DNA from: Cyclina sinensis | Lineage: Eukaryota; Mollusca; Bivalvia; Venerida; Veneridae | Direction: 5' to 3' | Length of the DNA stretch: 64,000 nucleotides | NCBI GenBank assembly: GCA_012932295.1 | Contig: JAAONU010000085.1 | Coordinates: 57,089 to 121,088 of the forward strand | Shown here: positions 1 through 11,987 of the stretch, in pieces | Position numbering within the stretch: position 1 is the stretch's first letter | Layout of the letters: every line of letters begins with the position of its first letter | Program-made: the position numbers and the translations under genes | The notes under the pieces: model-generated | Told to the model about the DNA's origin: nothing | The model's database searches: none | Seen by the model: only the letters and a program-made list of their open reading frames with translations

Positions 1-830
1 ATAGTGAAAAAATCAACAAAGGGCCATAATTCTGTTAAATATGGTCACAGCAAAAATTCCTTCCATTACTACCATCTACACATTAAAGCTGTTCATCCCT
101 GGAAGTTTAAGCAGAATCTGCCATCCGGTTTAAGAGGAGTTGCGTTCACAAAATTTCTATATGGTATATAATGAAAAAATTAACAAGGGCCATAATTCTG
201 TTAAATTTGGTCGCAGCAAAAATTCCTTCCTTTACTTCCATCTACACATTAAGGTTGTTCATTCCTGGAAGTTTAAGCAAAATCTGCCATCCGGTTTAAG
301 AGGAGTTGCGTTCACAAAATTTCTAGTGAAAAAATCAACAAAGGGTCATAATTCTGTTAAATTTGGTCGCAGCAAAAATTCCTTCCTTTACTACCATCTA
401 CACATTAAGGTTGTTCATCCCTGGAAGTTTAAGCAAAGTCTGCCGTCCGGTTTAAGAGGAGTTGCGTTCAGAAGATTTCGGGACGTACGGACGGATGGAC
501 GGACGGACGGACAAGTGCAACGCTATATGCACCCCACTTTGTGGGGGCATAAAAATCAACAAAGGGCCATAATTCTGTTAAATTTGGTCGCAGCAAAAAT
601 TCCTTCCTTTACTTTCATCTACACATTAAGGTTGTTCATCCCTGGAAGTTAAAGCAAAATCTGCCATCCGGTTTAAGAGGAGTTGCATTCACAAAATTTC
701 TACATAGTATATAGTGAAAAAATCAACAAAGGGCCATAATTCTGTTAAATTTGGTCGCAGCGAAAATTCCTTCCTTTACTACCATCTACACATTAAGGTT
801 GTTCATCCCTGAATTCAAAATTTCAAGTTT
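1..830 (+). repeat. Tandem-core repeat, about 160 bp units (family D)
   Basis: About five diverged copies of one unit follow each other. Each begins near AAAAATCAACAAAGGGCCAT (starts near 7, 174, 326, 549 and 717) and runs through conserved blocks such as CCATCTACACATTAAGG and GGTTTAAGAGGAGTTGCGTT. An open frame of about 170 codons crosses the array, but it only translates the repeat and shows no domain, so I do not call it a gene. The array runs off the left edge of the window and decays near 830, where the last unit stops after TTGTTCATCCCTG. Confidence 0.85.
477..552 (+). repeat. GGAC tract plus terminal hairpin
   Basis: A (GGAC)n-like run at 481-512 is followed by a short inverted repeat, CCCCACTTTGTGGGG. 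The same arrangement, a GGAC/GGACA run followed by a hairpin containing ATATGC, closes other tandem-core families in the window (for example near 20985-21245). I read it as the terminus of one non-coding element, with family D units continuing on the far side. That would make this junction a head-to-tail or nested insertion. Confidence 0.6.
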
Positions 831-1385
831 TCATGAAAATCAAGGCTTTAAATGGATCTAGAAGCATCATTCTGTATCAAAAACATTACAAGCAGGACCA
901 TTCTGTTCAAGTTTAACCATACAGTAAACAACTATAACAATAAAATTACAAAGACTGTAAGGAACACAATTTTGTTACTTTTCAATACAGATTACCTCCC
1001 CTATACTGTTTAGTTCATTCAGACAATTATATGACCTTACTTTTCACAATACAGATTACCTCCCCTATACTGTTTAGTTCATTCAGACAATTATATGACC
1101 TTAAAAACAAGTTTCTGCAGCTTCTTTGCCATCACATAAACAAGTCTTCTCTGAAAATCACATAAAATGCTAATTTAAAGCACATCTGAAAAATTTCAGT
1201 TTTACCTTAAGGTGACAGATACCAATTTCAAAATGAAATTTAGTGTCTGATGACCACTCAAACTGTTAGCGCCTCACTGACAATCCCAATATATACAACA
1301 ACCTGAAAAGAAAAGTACAGCTATTCTTATAGGACTGAAGAGAATCTACAACAAAAACTCAAATTTCAGATGAAACACTTCTCTA
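831..1385. other. Unassigned stretch with a 64 bp tandem duplication
   Basis: No gene or mobile-element end is recognisable here. The only internal structure is a near-perfect direct duplication with a 64 bp period at about 977-1103. Both copies contain AATACAGATTACCTCCCCTA and end in ATATGACCTTA. Confidence 0.6.
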
Positions 1386-1950
1386 AAACAAGAAATCGGT
1401 AGAACCGATGGATGCTCCCCGAATAAATGCCAATTCCAAAAGGGCTATTGTTTAATATGTATTTTTTTTAAAGTGTGAAAAATAACAAAGGGCAATAACT
1501 CCTAAATTATGCAAATAAGAGTTACGGTTCTTGCACGCTGCACTTCTCCTCATAGAGATCTATATACCAATAAAGTTTCATGTTAATATCTCTTATACTT
1601 TGTGAGATATGCCCCGGACAAAAAATAAGTATGAGAAATTTCAAAATGCAATAACTCAAAAATTAATAAAGCAAGAGTTATGGTTCTTGTGCACTGCACT
1701 GCTCATCAATGAGATCTAGCTACTTATAAAGTTTCAAGTTGATAACTCTTATACTTTGTGAGATATGCCCCGGACAAAAAATAAGTATGGAAAATTTCAA
1801 AGGGCAATAACTCAAAAATTAATAAAGCAGGAGTTATGGTTCTTGGGCACTGCACTGCTCCTTAATGAGATCTAACTACCTATGAAGTTTGGTCTTGATA
1901 TCTCTCATAGTTTTTGTGTTATGCTCTGGACAAAATTATGACAGACGGAC
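1386..1950 (+). repeat. Tandem-core element with GATGCTCCCC terminus (family F), truncated
   Basis: It opens with AAGAAATCGGTAGAACCGAT, itself an inverted repeat (ATCGGTAGAACCGAT), then GGATGCTCCCCG. Two to three diverged internal units of about 160 bp contain GATATGCCCCGGACAAAAAA and AACTCAAAAATTAATAAAGC. It ends in a GACAGACGGACAGACAGACAG tract that runs straight into family A units. Minus-strand copies lie at 36611-38095 and 50641-51215. Compared with the latter, this copy lacks the segment between the GGACA tract and the second TGCTCCCC end. Confidence 0.75.
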
Positions 1951-3811
1951 AGACAGACAGGACATTTGGACTGAAAATGTAACCTCTAGTGTTTAAATGG
2001 TTTCTACATTTTAGGGCTCTGTGACCTAGTTTTTGATCCCAAATGACCCATATCCAAATCTGAGCTAGATATCATTGAAACAACCTTTCTGACAAATTTC
2101 AAGGATATTTAGACTGAAAATGTAACCTCTAGAGCATTAACAATGTTTTTCTACTTTTTGACCATGTGACCTAGTCAACCCATATTCAAAATTGAGCTTG
2201 AAATCATTGAAACAATCTTTCTGACAAATTTCCAGTTATTTGGACTGAAAATGTTACCTCTAGAGTGTTAACAATGTTTTTCCATATTTGGGCTCTGTGA
2301 CCTAGTTTTTGACCCCAGATGAGCCATATTCGAATCTGAGCTAGAAATCATTAAAACAACCTTTATGACAAATTTCCAAAATATTTGGACTGAAAAGTAG
2401 CCTCTTCAGTGTTAGTTTTTTTCTATTTTTGGGCTCTGTGACCTAGTTTTTGAATCCTGATGAACGATATTCAAACTTGACCTAGAAATCATTAAAACAA
2501 CCTTTCAGACACATTTTCAGGTTATATGGACTGAAAATGTTATCTCTAGAGTGTTAACAAGGTTTTTCCATATTTCAGCTATGTGACCTAGTGTTTGACC
2601 CCAGATGACCCATATTCGAACATGAGCTAGAATTCATCAAAACAACCTTTCTGACAATTTCTGGGATATTTTGACTGAAAATGTAAGCTGTAGAGTGTTT
2701 ACAAGGTTTTTCTATTTTTGGGCTCTGAGAACCAACATGACCCATATTCAAACTTGAGCTTGAATTCATAGAAACAACCTCTCTAACAAATTTCCAGATT
2801 ATTTGGACTGAAAATGTTACCTATCCTTGTACAAGAAGATTTTCAAAGTTTTCTAAATACAAGCCTATGTAAAACCAATGACCCCTGGGTGGGGCCAAAT
2901 TTGACCCCAGGGGTAAAATTTGAACAAACTTGGTAGAGGTCCACTAGACAATGCTACACACCAAATCTTAAGGCTCAGGCCCATGTGGTTTCAAACAAGA
3001 AGATTTTAAAAATGTAATCTATAGATATAAGCCTATGTCAAATCAAATGACCCCCAGGGTGGGGCCAAATTTGACCCCAGGGGCATAATTTGAACAATTT
3101 TGGTAAAGGTCTACTAGACAATGCTACATACCAAATCTTATGGCTCAGGGCCTTGTGGTTTCAGACAAGAAGATTTCGAAGTTTTTTCCTATATACATTT
3201 AAGCCCATGTAAAACCAATGACCCCAGGGTGGGGCCAAATTTGACCCCAGGGTTATAATTTGATCAAACTTGGTTGAGCTCCACAAGACAACACTACATA
3301 CCACATCTTAAGGCTCAGGGCCTTGTGGTTTCAGACAAGAAGATTTTTCAAAGTTTTCTCTTACATGTAATACGCCTATGTCAAATCAACTGACCCCCGG
3401 GGCAGAGCCAAATTTGACCCCAGGGGCATAATTTGAACTTGACAGAGGTCCTCTAGACAATGCTACATTCCAAATCTTAAGGCTCAGGGCCTTGTGGTTT
3501 CAGACAACAAGATTTTTAAAGTTTCACTATATAAGCTTATGTAACATCAATTGACTCCTGGAGCGGGGCCAAATATGACCCCATGGTATAATTTGAACAA
3601 ACTTGGTAGAGGTCCACTAGACAATGCTACATACCAAATCTTAAGGCTCAGGGCCTTGTGGTTTTTTTTTTTCTTTTTTTGGGCTAGAGCTTCATGCAAG
3701 GAATATCCCAGGCATGTTTCATCAATGTTGGGTCAGCAGTTTAGGTGGAGATGTTGTTTAAGTCAAGGTGTTGGCGACGCAAGGCGGAAGCCGGACAAAC
3801 AACCATCCTAA
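1951..3811 (+). repeat. Composite hairpin-family element, cores A then B, both ends missing
   Basis: Core A (1951-2822) is about six units of roughly 145 bp, each with GGGCTCTGTGACCTAGTTTT, a TGACCCATATTC block and TTTGGACTGAAAATGT. Core B (2823-3680) is about five units of roughly 160 bp, each with GGGGCCAAATTTGACCCCAG and GACAATGCTACATACCAAAT. A tail follows (GAGCTTCATGCAAGGAATAT) and it stops at ACAGCTCAC, just where full copies carry a GCTCACC..GGTGAGC hairpin. The palindrome-bearing left end is absent. Architecture resembles the pearl/Helitron-like non-coding elements described from bivalves; that link is inference. Confidence 0.75.
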
Positions 3812-5380
3812 CAGCTCACTATTTACATTTCCAATATGGAAGGGAGACAAATCCTATAATACCCAACATTTTCTACTCATTTGTATCCACCGTGGCATTC
3901 TATATCATACAGCTGCTCTGATTACTAGGTTTTTTTAAAATAAGAGAGTGAATACGGAGTTTTTCATCATGATTAAGAGATAAATTGGAAAGGCATTTTA
4001 TAAGATATCTCAGTCCTGATGGCATAAATGTACTCAACAGTACATTAAAATGTCTATTCGCGCAATTCTATAGCTACAAAATGGAGAAATTTGCAATTCC
4101 ATGATGTTTGCGAATCGGACAAATTTTGCAGACTTAAAGTTTATTTATTACCTCCCTTGACTTAAAAGGCTGTATGATTTAAACAAATTGGTTAATCCTA
4201 CTGTTGATTTCCAAAATAAATAACATTGGTGTCAGAAAAGTTTCTGAACAAAAATTGGTCAATTCTGATACATTTCAAAAAATGAAAATTTTACTCAAGT
4301 ATTTTAATGTGGTCCCTATTATCATATTTGCTGTAAATGCATCAAAAACTAGAGTATTCTGAATAAAACGGTAACTTTGAGAATTAAATCGTGTGTTTCC
4401 TTTGTATTTTATCACTGTTGTAGAAAAAGACCTCATTTCAAGGGAAATAACCTGTACAATGACTATTTCTACAGAATCACTTATTCCTTTCTATGTGCCA
4501 GGAAACTAAATGAATATCTGTTTTCTTGCTTCCAGCACAATGTCAAGAATTAAAGCAATTTTGTAGATGATTCTAAGCATTATCGAAAGAAATCATAATT
4601 AAACCGTAAGCATGAAACCATAATTTTCTGCCCAAGACGAATTCTACCTCAAATTAGACTTCAACAATGCTGATATATCATACTAGCTGCATTGCACACA
4701 CCAATTGCATGGATATATCATTTTTAATGTTATTAATGCATCTCTAACAATTTACTATAAACTAACAGATGGTCAAAAGTCATATAAGTAAAAAGATTTA
4801 AGGGATAAACCATTAAGCCTAACATTGAAACACTGTTTACATTGCCAATATGGAAGGGAGACAAATCCTATAATACCCAACATTTTCTACTCACTTATAT
4901 CCACTGTGGCATTCTATATCATACAGCTGCTCTGATTACTAAGTTTTTTCGCAATAAGTGAGTGAATATGGAGTTTTTCATCATGATTAAGAGATAAATT
5001 GAAGAGGTAATTGGCCATTACAACCGTTTCAAGTAAGAACAGAAGAAAAACTGTTATTTTTAGGATATTTATATGAAAAATGATCATGGAAAGACATTTT
5101 ATAAAAGATTTCAGTCCTTATGACATTAAAATGTCTATTCGCGCAATCCTATAGCTACAAAATGGAGAAATTTGCAATTCCATGATGTTTGCAAATCGGA
5201 CAAATTTTGCAGACTTTCAGTTTATTTTTTACCTCCCTTGACTTAAAAGGCTGTATGATTTAAACAAATTGGTTAATCCTACTGTTGATTTCCAAAAAAA
5301 ATAACATTGGTGTCGGAAAACTTTCTGAGCAAAAATTGGTCAATTCTGATGCATTTCAAAAACTGAAAATTTTCCTTAAG
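3812..5380 (+). repeat. Direct duplication of about 0.5 kb (3812-4300 and 4832-5380)
   Basis: Two collinear copies about 1,020 bp apart share long near-identical blocks: AATATGGAAGGGAGACAAAT, CATACAGCTGCTCTGATTAC, CTACAAAATGGAGAAATTTG and AACAAATTGGTTAATCCTAC. The second copy carries an extra stretch near 5010-5090 and lacks a short piece near 4030. The intervening 4301-4831 is unique and shows no gene. No target-site duplication is obvious, so this could be a segmental duplication or two copies of an unrecognised repeat. Confidence 0.8.
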
Positions 5381-5504
5381 GGGGCAGGGTACATAAAAGT
5401 GAGCAATTTCTAAGGTCCGAGTGGCTGTGAACACCATTCTTATTATTTCGAAACATTCTACACAAGCAACAAACCTGTCACTTTGCATTATTCATGGATA
5501 TATA

Positions 5505-6642
5505 CAGTGCACGCAGCGCGGACTTTGACAACGAACACCCGCGTTGAAGACCAAAATGACCACCGCGTCGAGTGTTCATTCGTATAAAACACAGTGGTCA
5601 GCGCGGCCGTCCGCGGTGATCAGTACCGCGCCATGTCGCTGCCTTGGGTCGCGGGTGTTTGCGGTGTCCGGAAAACGAAATCACAACACAATTTTACTTT
5701 CCCCTATTTTTTTTTTCAGATGAGTTACAAAAAACACGTAATTATTACCAGTTGAAGTTGTTTCTTTTTCTTTTTAATACCCCATCCGGTTAAACTTTTA
5801 TTTGTTGACGTTCGATGTTTGGTTGTATGACTGAGGGTAACACAGCCGATTATGAATAGATTTACACAACTACATGCCATCTTGTTAACTTTAATTGCTG
5901 CAGTTAATATATTTTCAAGACTTCAATCGGTGCCGCGCTTTGGTTTATCCACTCGCAAATAAATTACATGCAAATAAATTACTAACCACCATCAAACTGC
6001 AAAAAGTTAATATTTCTAATTTAAACTGTCAAAATTTGAACAAATCCACTCTATATATGATGCATTTATGTACGAATGCTCCTTTTTGTTTACGCAAAGA
6101 ATAACCGTTCAAAGCAGTTGCTTCCGGAAACAGCTGATCATATTTTCAGAAAATGAATTGTCTGTGTTTTTAGGTCAACACGTGTTTAACTTCTTTCGAC
6201 ATCTGTATCGTGTAGGCCCTTGGCAAAAATTATTGATCGATTTTGCTATATAGTAACAAGCGTTTTTCAAAAATTCCAAAAACGAAAGTACACAATAAAC
6301 CTACACCGCATATGTACTTGAAATTTGGTTTTAATTTGACCAACTGAAGTTAGCCACAAAATACATGTAAGTAAAATAAGAATAAGTAAAAATAAAACCA
6401 CGTACATGTATTTAAGCTGAGTATGTTTAAATGCAGTAATCTCTAAGTCAGAACATCGCGGGGACGCGCGGCGTTCTGTCACCGCGACATGCGGTGATCA
6501 TACCCCTCGGCGGTTGTCACAGTGGTCGTTTTAGCGGACACCCGAAATTTCGGGTGTTCAGTCCACATCGACTGGCCACCCGGAGACGATACCGGCCCCC
6601 GCGACAATGTTAACAACGTCAAAGTCGGCGCTGCGTGTACTG
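5505..6642. mobile_element. Non-autonomous TA-flanked DNA transposon, CAGTRC family (element 1)
   Basis: Terminal inverted repeats CAGTGCACGCAGCGCGGA (from 5505) and TCGGCGCTGCGTGTACTG (to 6642) match with few changes over about 25 bp. TA lies on both sides (5503-5504, 6643-6644). Both ends are GC-rich with repeated CCGCGG/GCGGTG motifs; the interior is AT-rich and has no credible reading frame. A CAGT start and TA duplication are typical of the Tc1/mariner-pogo group; membership is inferred. Its interior (about 6050-6345) is homologous, in the same orientation, to 42760-43075 of element 4. Confidence 0.85.
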
Positions 6643-6644
6643 TA

Positions 6645-7440
6645 ACATACATTTAAGAAAATAACTGTTTCCATTCATTGTTTCTGATAATAAAATCTGA
6701 TCGCCATTTATATTTTCCCCCACCCACCCAAAATCACAGTGGAAAAAGCTGAATATGGCCAAACTTCATGAAGATGTACAACATTCAAAATAGCCCCAAT
6801 TTTTTTAATGTTAATATTTATCTGCAGTACAGTTATTGAAAACTTTAAAAATGCCCAATAAAGTAGCGGTCATACGTTTAGATTTTTCACAAAATAAAAT
6901 TTAAGTCCCTCACCGCTTTTGCAGCAGCAGTCAATGTATACATTTTCAGTTTCCATACCTCCTTTTGAAGAGTCAAAAATGCATACAAAGCTACAAAATG
7001 TTTAGTTTCGTGCACAAAGCCAGAAATATTGCTCATTTCCTACACACAAATGACAAAGAACTACACTGACAAAACATTCTCAATAATTTTCAATATCTTT
7101 AAAACACCAAGTCCGTTTTATTAAGAAATTTCATAGGGCCAAAGTTCCAATACGTCCCCTGCCCCCTTATAGGTTGGAGAGATGTAAATGGTTCTCCCAT
7201 AGACCACAATGTTAAAGCAATGACATCTCACAGAAAGGCAAACATAGCTGGTACCAGCTGATTCTTTATGAATTTATATGAACTTAGAGCGTTCTGCCTC
7301 TTCTTTTCAGATTAAAAAAGAAAGTAACAACTCATGTATCTTCTAAGAGAGTAATCTCCCCTTAAAGAGGTGCACTGTGAAAGTTGCAGAATTGTGACTC
7401 ATGTAATTTGCTGTAAAATTGCTGTCCCTTTCAACAGGCA
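6645..7440. other. Unassigned intergenic DNA
   Basis: AT-rich sequence with no exon-like frame, no recognised repeat and no RNA gene that I can support. Confidence 0.5.
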
Positions 7441-7780
7441 CATAACTACTTAAAGGTATCTTCAAATAAAACAAATGTGTCACAGACATTAATGCCCCAA
7501 AACATGGCACTGGTCACTGGTAGCTTACTAATAAGAAAGTTATGGCCAATGTTAATGTTTTTGGACAACTGGATCTTCAAGGTGAAGGTCATTCAGTGGT
7601 TAAGGTCAAATAAATATAGGTCAGTGGGAAGGTGTTGTCCAAAGGAGTGTTGTGTCCAAGTATGAAGTAAATCCACTAACTATTAAAGAAGTTATGGCCA
7701 ATGTTAAAGTTTTGGACAACTGGATCTTCAAAGTGAAAGTCATTCAGGGGTCAAGTTAAGTATTATTTAATGTTTTTTCT
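7441..7780 (+). repeat. Tandem-core repeat fragment (family C)
   Basis: Two to three diverged units of about 120 bp contain GTTATGGCCAATGTTAA, TTTTGGACAACTGGATCTTC and AAGGTGAAGGTCATTCAG. The same family is present in the opposite orientation at about 30910-31965, where the core reads GACCTTCCCACTGACC and TGAATGACCTTCACCTTGA. Confidence 0.75.
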
Positions 7781-7884
7781 ACATTCCTACAAACCTGGAG
7801 GCCTATTTGGAATATTAGAATATTACTATTTCTTATGAACAACAGGATTTTAGGCAAATAATGCGAATTGTCTTTATATATATA

Positions 7885-9606
7885 CAGTACGCTCAGCGCG
7901 GATTCTGCCTTTTCCGCGATACCACCGCGGACAATTTTTTCTTATCGCGGACAAACACGGCGGACGTCCGTGATGAGAGGGCTAATTTCCGCCGCGATCT
8001 GCGGTGTCCAGTTGTTTCCACCGCGGACAAAATACCAAAGATTATATTTAAATTATCGATAAAATCGGTTACCTGTTTCTCGCGGCGGAACGCGGCGGCC
8101 ATTATAACTATAGCTCAAAAATAAATGTTTATTTTATAAAATTTTCACCATGTTTTTTTTTTACAAGATGACTTTAAATCAACCAAAATACTTAAATGGT
8201 AATAACATTAGTTAAAATTTTAGATGTAAAAATATTGAAACGGCATTTAAAATGAAAAACGTTACCTTTGTTTTGATTGTAAAATTTGGAGTGACCGCGT
8301 CGATAGACACAAACTACATACTACAGAGTGTACTACAGCATCCTTGTTCCCTTGAACTATCCAAAACCTTCGCAAATTATAACATTCCTAACAACAATTA
8401 CTTGTTACACATGCTAATTATCGGGGTTATTTTAAGTGAACTGCTTTAACTGTCAAAGAAATCACGTCACTCAATAGCGGCTTTCAACTTTTTACAAAGG
8501 GCGACATGTCTTCAGATTAACTCAAAATCACAGCTGACACCTGTGTGAATAACATACGTAAATACAAACTAAATCACCTTTTTTCAAACTAGTTTATAAA
8601 CCAATCTAAGCTCTGGTTTGAAAGTGAAATCTACAGATCTTGTATAAATATATGTTTTCGATGCATAACAAACACTTGTAAATTTCAGTGGCTCAACACT
8701 TCCCTTTTATATTTCTATCATTTGGGGATGAATTTCACAATCTTTGATATCGTAATATTGTTGTGAAACCTATATGTAGCCTCAAAGGAACAACCTGTCA
8801 ATCACAATTCCTGTGACCTATGATCTTTACACGTGATACAACACCGTATTTTTATTGGTTGTAATTCAAGAGCTAACCTTTGACAGCAAGCCTGAGTAAT
8901 TTTCCATAAAAAAAATCCCAGTATTTTACCGCCTTTTCCACATCACATGATCTAATGCTGCATGCTTTTGGATGCTTGCTCTCTACTTTCAATTCTCATT
9001 TTCGGAAAATCTATAAATAGTAACACCTAGTTTTGTAAGGAGATATTGACAAGGATTAAGTTTTCATGGTGTAAGAAACAAAAGTTGACGTTTTCATATT
9101 TGTCTCTTGTTACTTTTTCGTACATGCCGTACACCGAGGTTATTCAGTATTTGACTAAAAAGTGGTTTTCACAACCATGGACTTGCATATCTACTCTATT
9201 TTTTGAATTTAATACGACAATGATTTGCCGCGATTTGGAGTATTTTTGTTCATGGTCATTCAATAAAGAGAGAACAACAAGATGTACAAACAACAAATAC
9301 ATTGTATTTACATAATTTTTTTATTACAAAATCAAATTTTACATATTTTAAGTAGTAAAGTTTTAAAAATTAATCATAAAAAGCTACAGTTTTCACCGCG
9401 ATCCGCGGTGATTGACCACCGCGTTCCGCCGCGATTTACCGCGGTGTTCCGCGGGGGAAACGCTTACGGCCACAGATTCATGTCCGCGGTGGTGAACATT
9501 TTCAGTCCGCGGGGTCTCGCGGACAAATTTTGTGCAAAATTTCGTCCGCGATGAGTCTCATCCGCGGGGTCTCGCGGGTTTTGCAAAATCCGCGCTGAGC
9601 GTACTG
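7885..9606. mobile_element. Non-autonomous TA-flanked DNA transposon, CAGTRC family (element 2)
   Basis: Perfect terminal inverted repeats, CAGTACGCTCAGCGCGGATT at the left and its complement ending CGCGCTGAGCGTACTG at 9606, are flanked by TA (7883-7884 and 9607-9608). About 200 bp at each end is crowded with CCGCGG and GCGGAC motifs, in contrast to an AT-rich interior. No transposase frame is present. The interior, about 8380-9030, is homologous in reverse orientation to 11480-11985 plus the start of 13783-13825 in element 3. Confidence 0.9.
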
Positions 9607-9608
9607 TA

Positions 9609-10310
9609 TATATGAAATTTTGAGCGCTTGCAATAAAAAAAAAATCAAACAAAGCTTTAAAGAATTAAGAAAAGATGTATGATATATTCAAGTTAACAGG
9701 TTTACATTAGTATCATGATTATCTTGCGCATGTTTTAAAACAAAAATGATAAAGCAAATAATTTCAGTTTTTTTAAGCAAGTTTTAACAAACGTAATTCT
9801 TTTGCAGGAAAATATATTGAGTAAGACATGATACTTTGTAATCAGCTTACTTTTACATCATCTTGCTTAATAGTGAAAACTTAAATCATTTTTTTAAAGA
9901 ATTAAAATTTCACAAGAATAAAATATACATGTATATACACCTCAAAAATATAGAAACATAATGACTTTAATTGAGTAAAAGACTCTCTAAGTATCAAACA
10001 TAACTAGAACTATCGCTGAATGCGATTCATACCCCCACCAATGTCATTGATAGAAGGTGACTTGAATATTTGAATATATGAAAAAGGGAATAAATTTTGT
10101 GACATAAAATAGTTGTGTTTGATGGACAAAAAAGACAACACTTCACAGGTAAAAGTAATGACTAAATTTTGAATGATCAAATCAGGAATAACCTTGATTT
10201 TGCAAATTTACAAAAACAAAGAAATTATTTAGCTAAAATAAAGAATATTATGTATTGGGCTAAGTAAAAAAAAAGTCCTCACCTTAATTTGATTGTCTTA
10301 TATTTGACTT
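9609..10310. other. Unassigned AT-rich DNA
   Basis: No gene, RNA or element boundary recognised between element 2 and the family E array. Confidence 0.5.
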
Positions 10311-10880
10311 TCAAGTGTGACCTTGACCATGAGCTAGTACAAGGGCAACACAAGTTCAACACCAGTTCTGCATATCCTCTTCATCAGGGAAATATTTGAG
10401 CCAAGTTTGAATAAAATTATTCAACAGGTTAAGGATTTAAAGAGCGGACAAAAAAATTGTCTGACTTTCCACTTGACTTTGAGCTGACATAAGGGCAATA
10501 TGGGTTATGCACATTGCCTTGTCAAGATGAACATTTGGTCAAAGTTAGAAGAAAATCCTTGTCAAATATTTGATCTTTCAGTGTGACCTTGACCTTGAGC
10601 TAGTACAAGGTGAACATGGGTTGTGCACATCACTGTCATGAGGTGAACATTTAAGCCAAGTTTGAAGAAAATCCTTCAAAGGGTATAAAATTTACAGAGT
10701 GGACATGAGAATTGTTTGACCTTCCAATGTGACCTCAACCTTGACCTGACACAAGACAACATAGGTTCAGCATATTGAGTTGTTGAGTTGAATATTTGAG
10801 CCAAGTAAGAACAAAATCCTTCAAGGGGTAAAGAATTTACAGAGCAAACAAGACACATTGTCTTTTTTTAAATTTTCATA
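10311..10880 (+). repeat. Family E tandem array, first segment
   Basis: About four units of roughly 145 bp. Each carries GTGACCTTGACCTTGAGCT, a TTTGAAGAAAATCCTTCAA block and AATTTACAGAGTGGACATGA. The array resumes at 14067 and again at 20813, so it was contiguous before two transposons split it. Confidence 0.85.
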
Positions 10881-11987
10881 TACAGTACAGCTCAGGAGGA
10901 TTGTCCAAAAAACGCGAAATTTGGAGGAATTCACTCCTCACTTTGCAGGAGAAATCTGCATTTAAAAAAAGAGTGACTTCGCGTGAAAAAGCGTGACTAA
11001 AGCCACTCCGAGTAAGGAGTAAAATTGCGGCACTTCATGGGAGTAATATGGAGGCACTCCGCGAAATTTAACTGGTAAGAGAAATGAAACATTGCTGTTG
11101 AAAAATGGACATTTAACCTATGAAAATTTAGAAAAGATGAAACCAATAATTCACCATTGTCGAAATTAAAAATCATGAATTTTAAAGATTTTTTTTTTCA
11201 CAGACAGAAGAAGATTGTTTAAAGATCTTTAATATTTTTTCTTATTTCCATTGAAAATCAATTTGTTTCCGAAAGACGAAGGTAAAACTTCATAATGACC
11301 CTGCATATTGTTCTAAGATCATATTTCTTTATGTGACCTTCTAACTCTTTCCCACACAGATACGACATCTTAGATGATCTACACTTGTTCCTAATCTACA
11401 TAAATACACGTCTCTACACCTCTGCTTTTTGGAAAAATCAAAATGTTCCTACTCCATAAACACTAACAAGCTTTTTTTCAAGGTGTTACTATTTAAAGAT
11501 TTTCCGAAAATGAGAACTGAAAGTCAAGAGTGTAGACATCGCTATTTTAAGAAAAGCATGCAGCTTTAGGTCATGTGATGTGGAAAAGGCCGTAAAATGG
11601 GAATGGAAAATTACTCAGGCTTGATGTCAAAGGTTATCTCTTAGAATAACAACTAATAAAAAGATGGTGTTATATTACGTGTAAAGATCATAGGTCAAGG
11701 GAAGTGTGATTGACAGGTTTTCTTTGTTTTGCATCGAAAAAATACACATGTATACAAGATCTGTAAATTTCACTGGTTTGAAGAGGTATTTTAGTTTTTT
11801 TTAGGAATGTTATTCACACAGGTGTTAGCTTCTGTGTTTTTGAGTTTATATGAAGACATGGCGCCCTTCATAAAAAGTTGAAAGCCGCTGTTGAGTAATG
11901 TAATTTCTTTGACAGCTGAAGCAGTTCACTTAAAATAACCCCGACAATTACCATGTTAAACATGTAATTATTTTTAAGAATGTACTA

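Noticed and set aside
140..652. 170-codon open frame
   Set aside because: It only translates the family D tandem units and the GGAC tract; no domain, and the peptide repeats with the DNA period.
9046..9554. Two overlapping plus-strand frames in element 2
   Set aside because: They cross an element interior that is inverted in element 3 and is not conserved as a reading frame.
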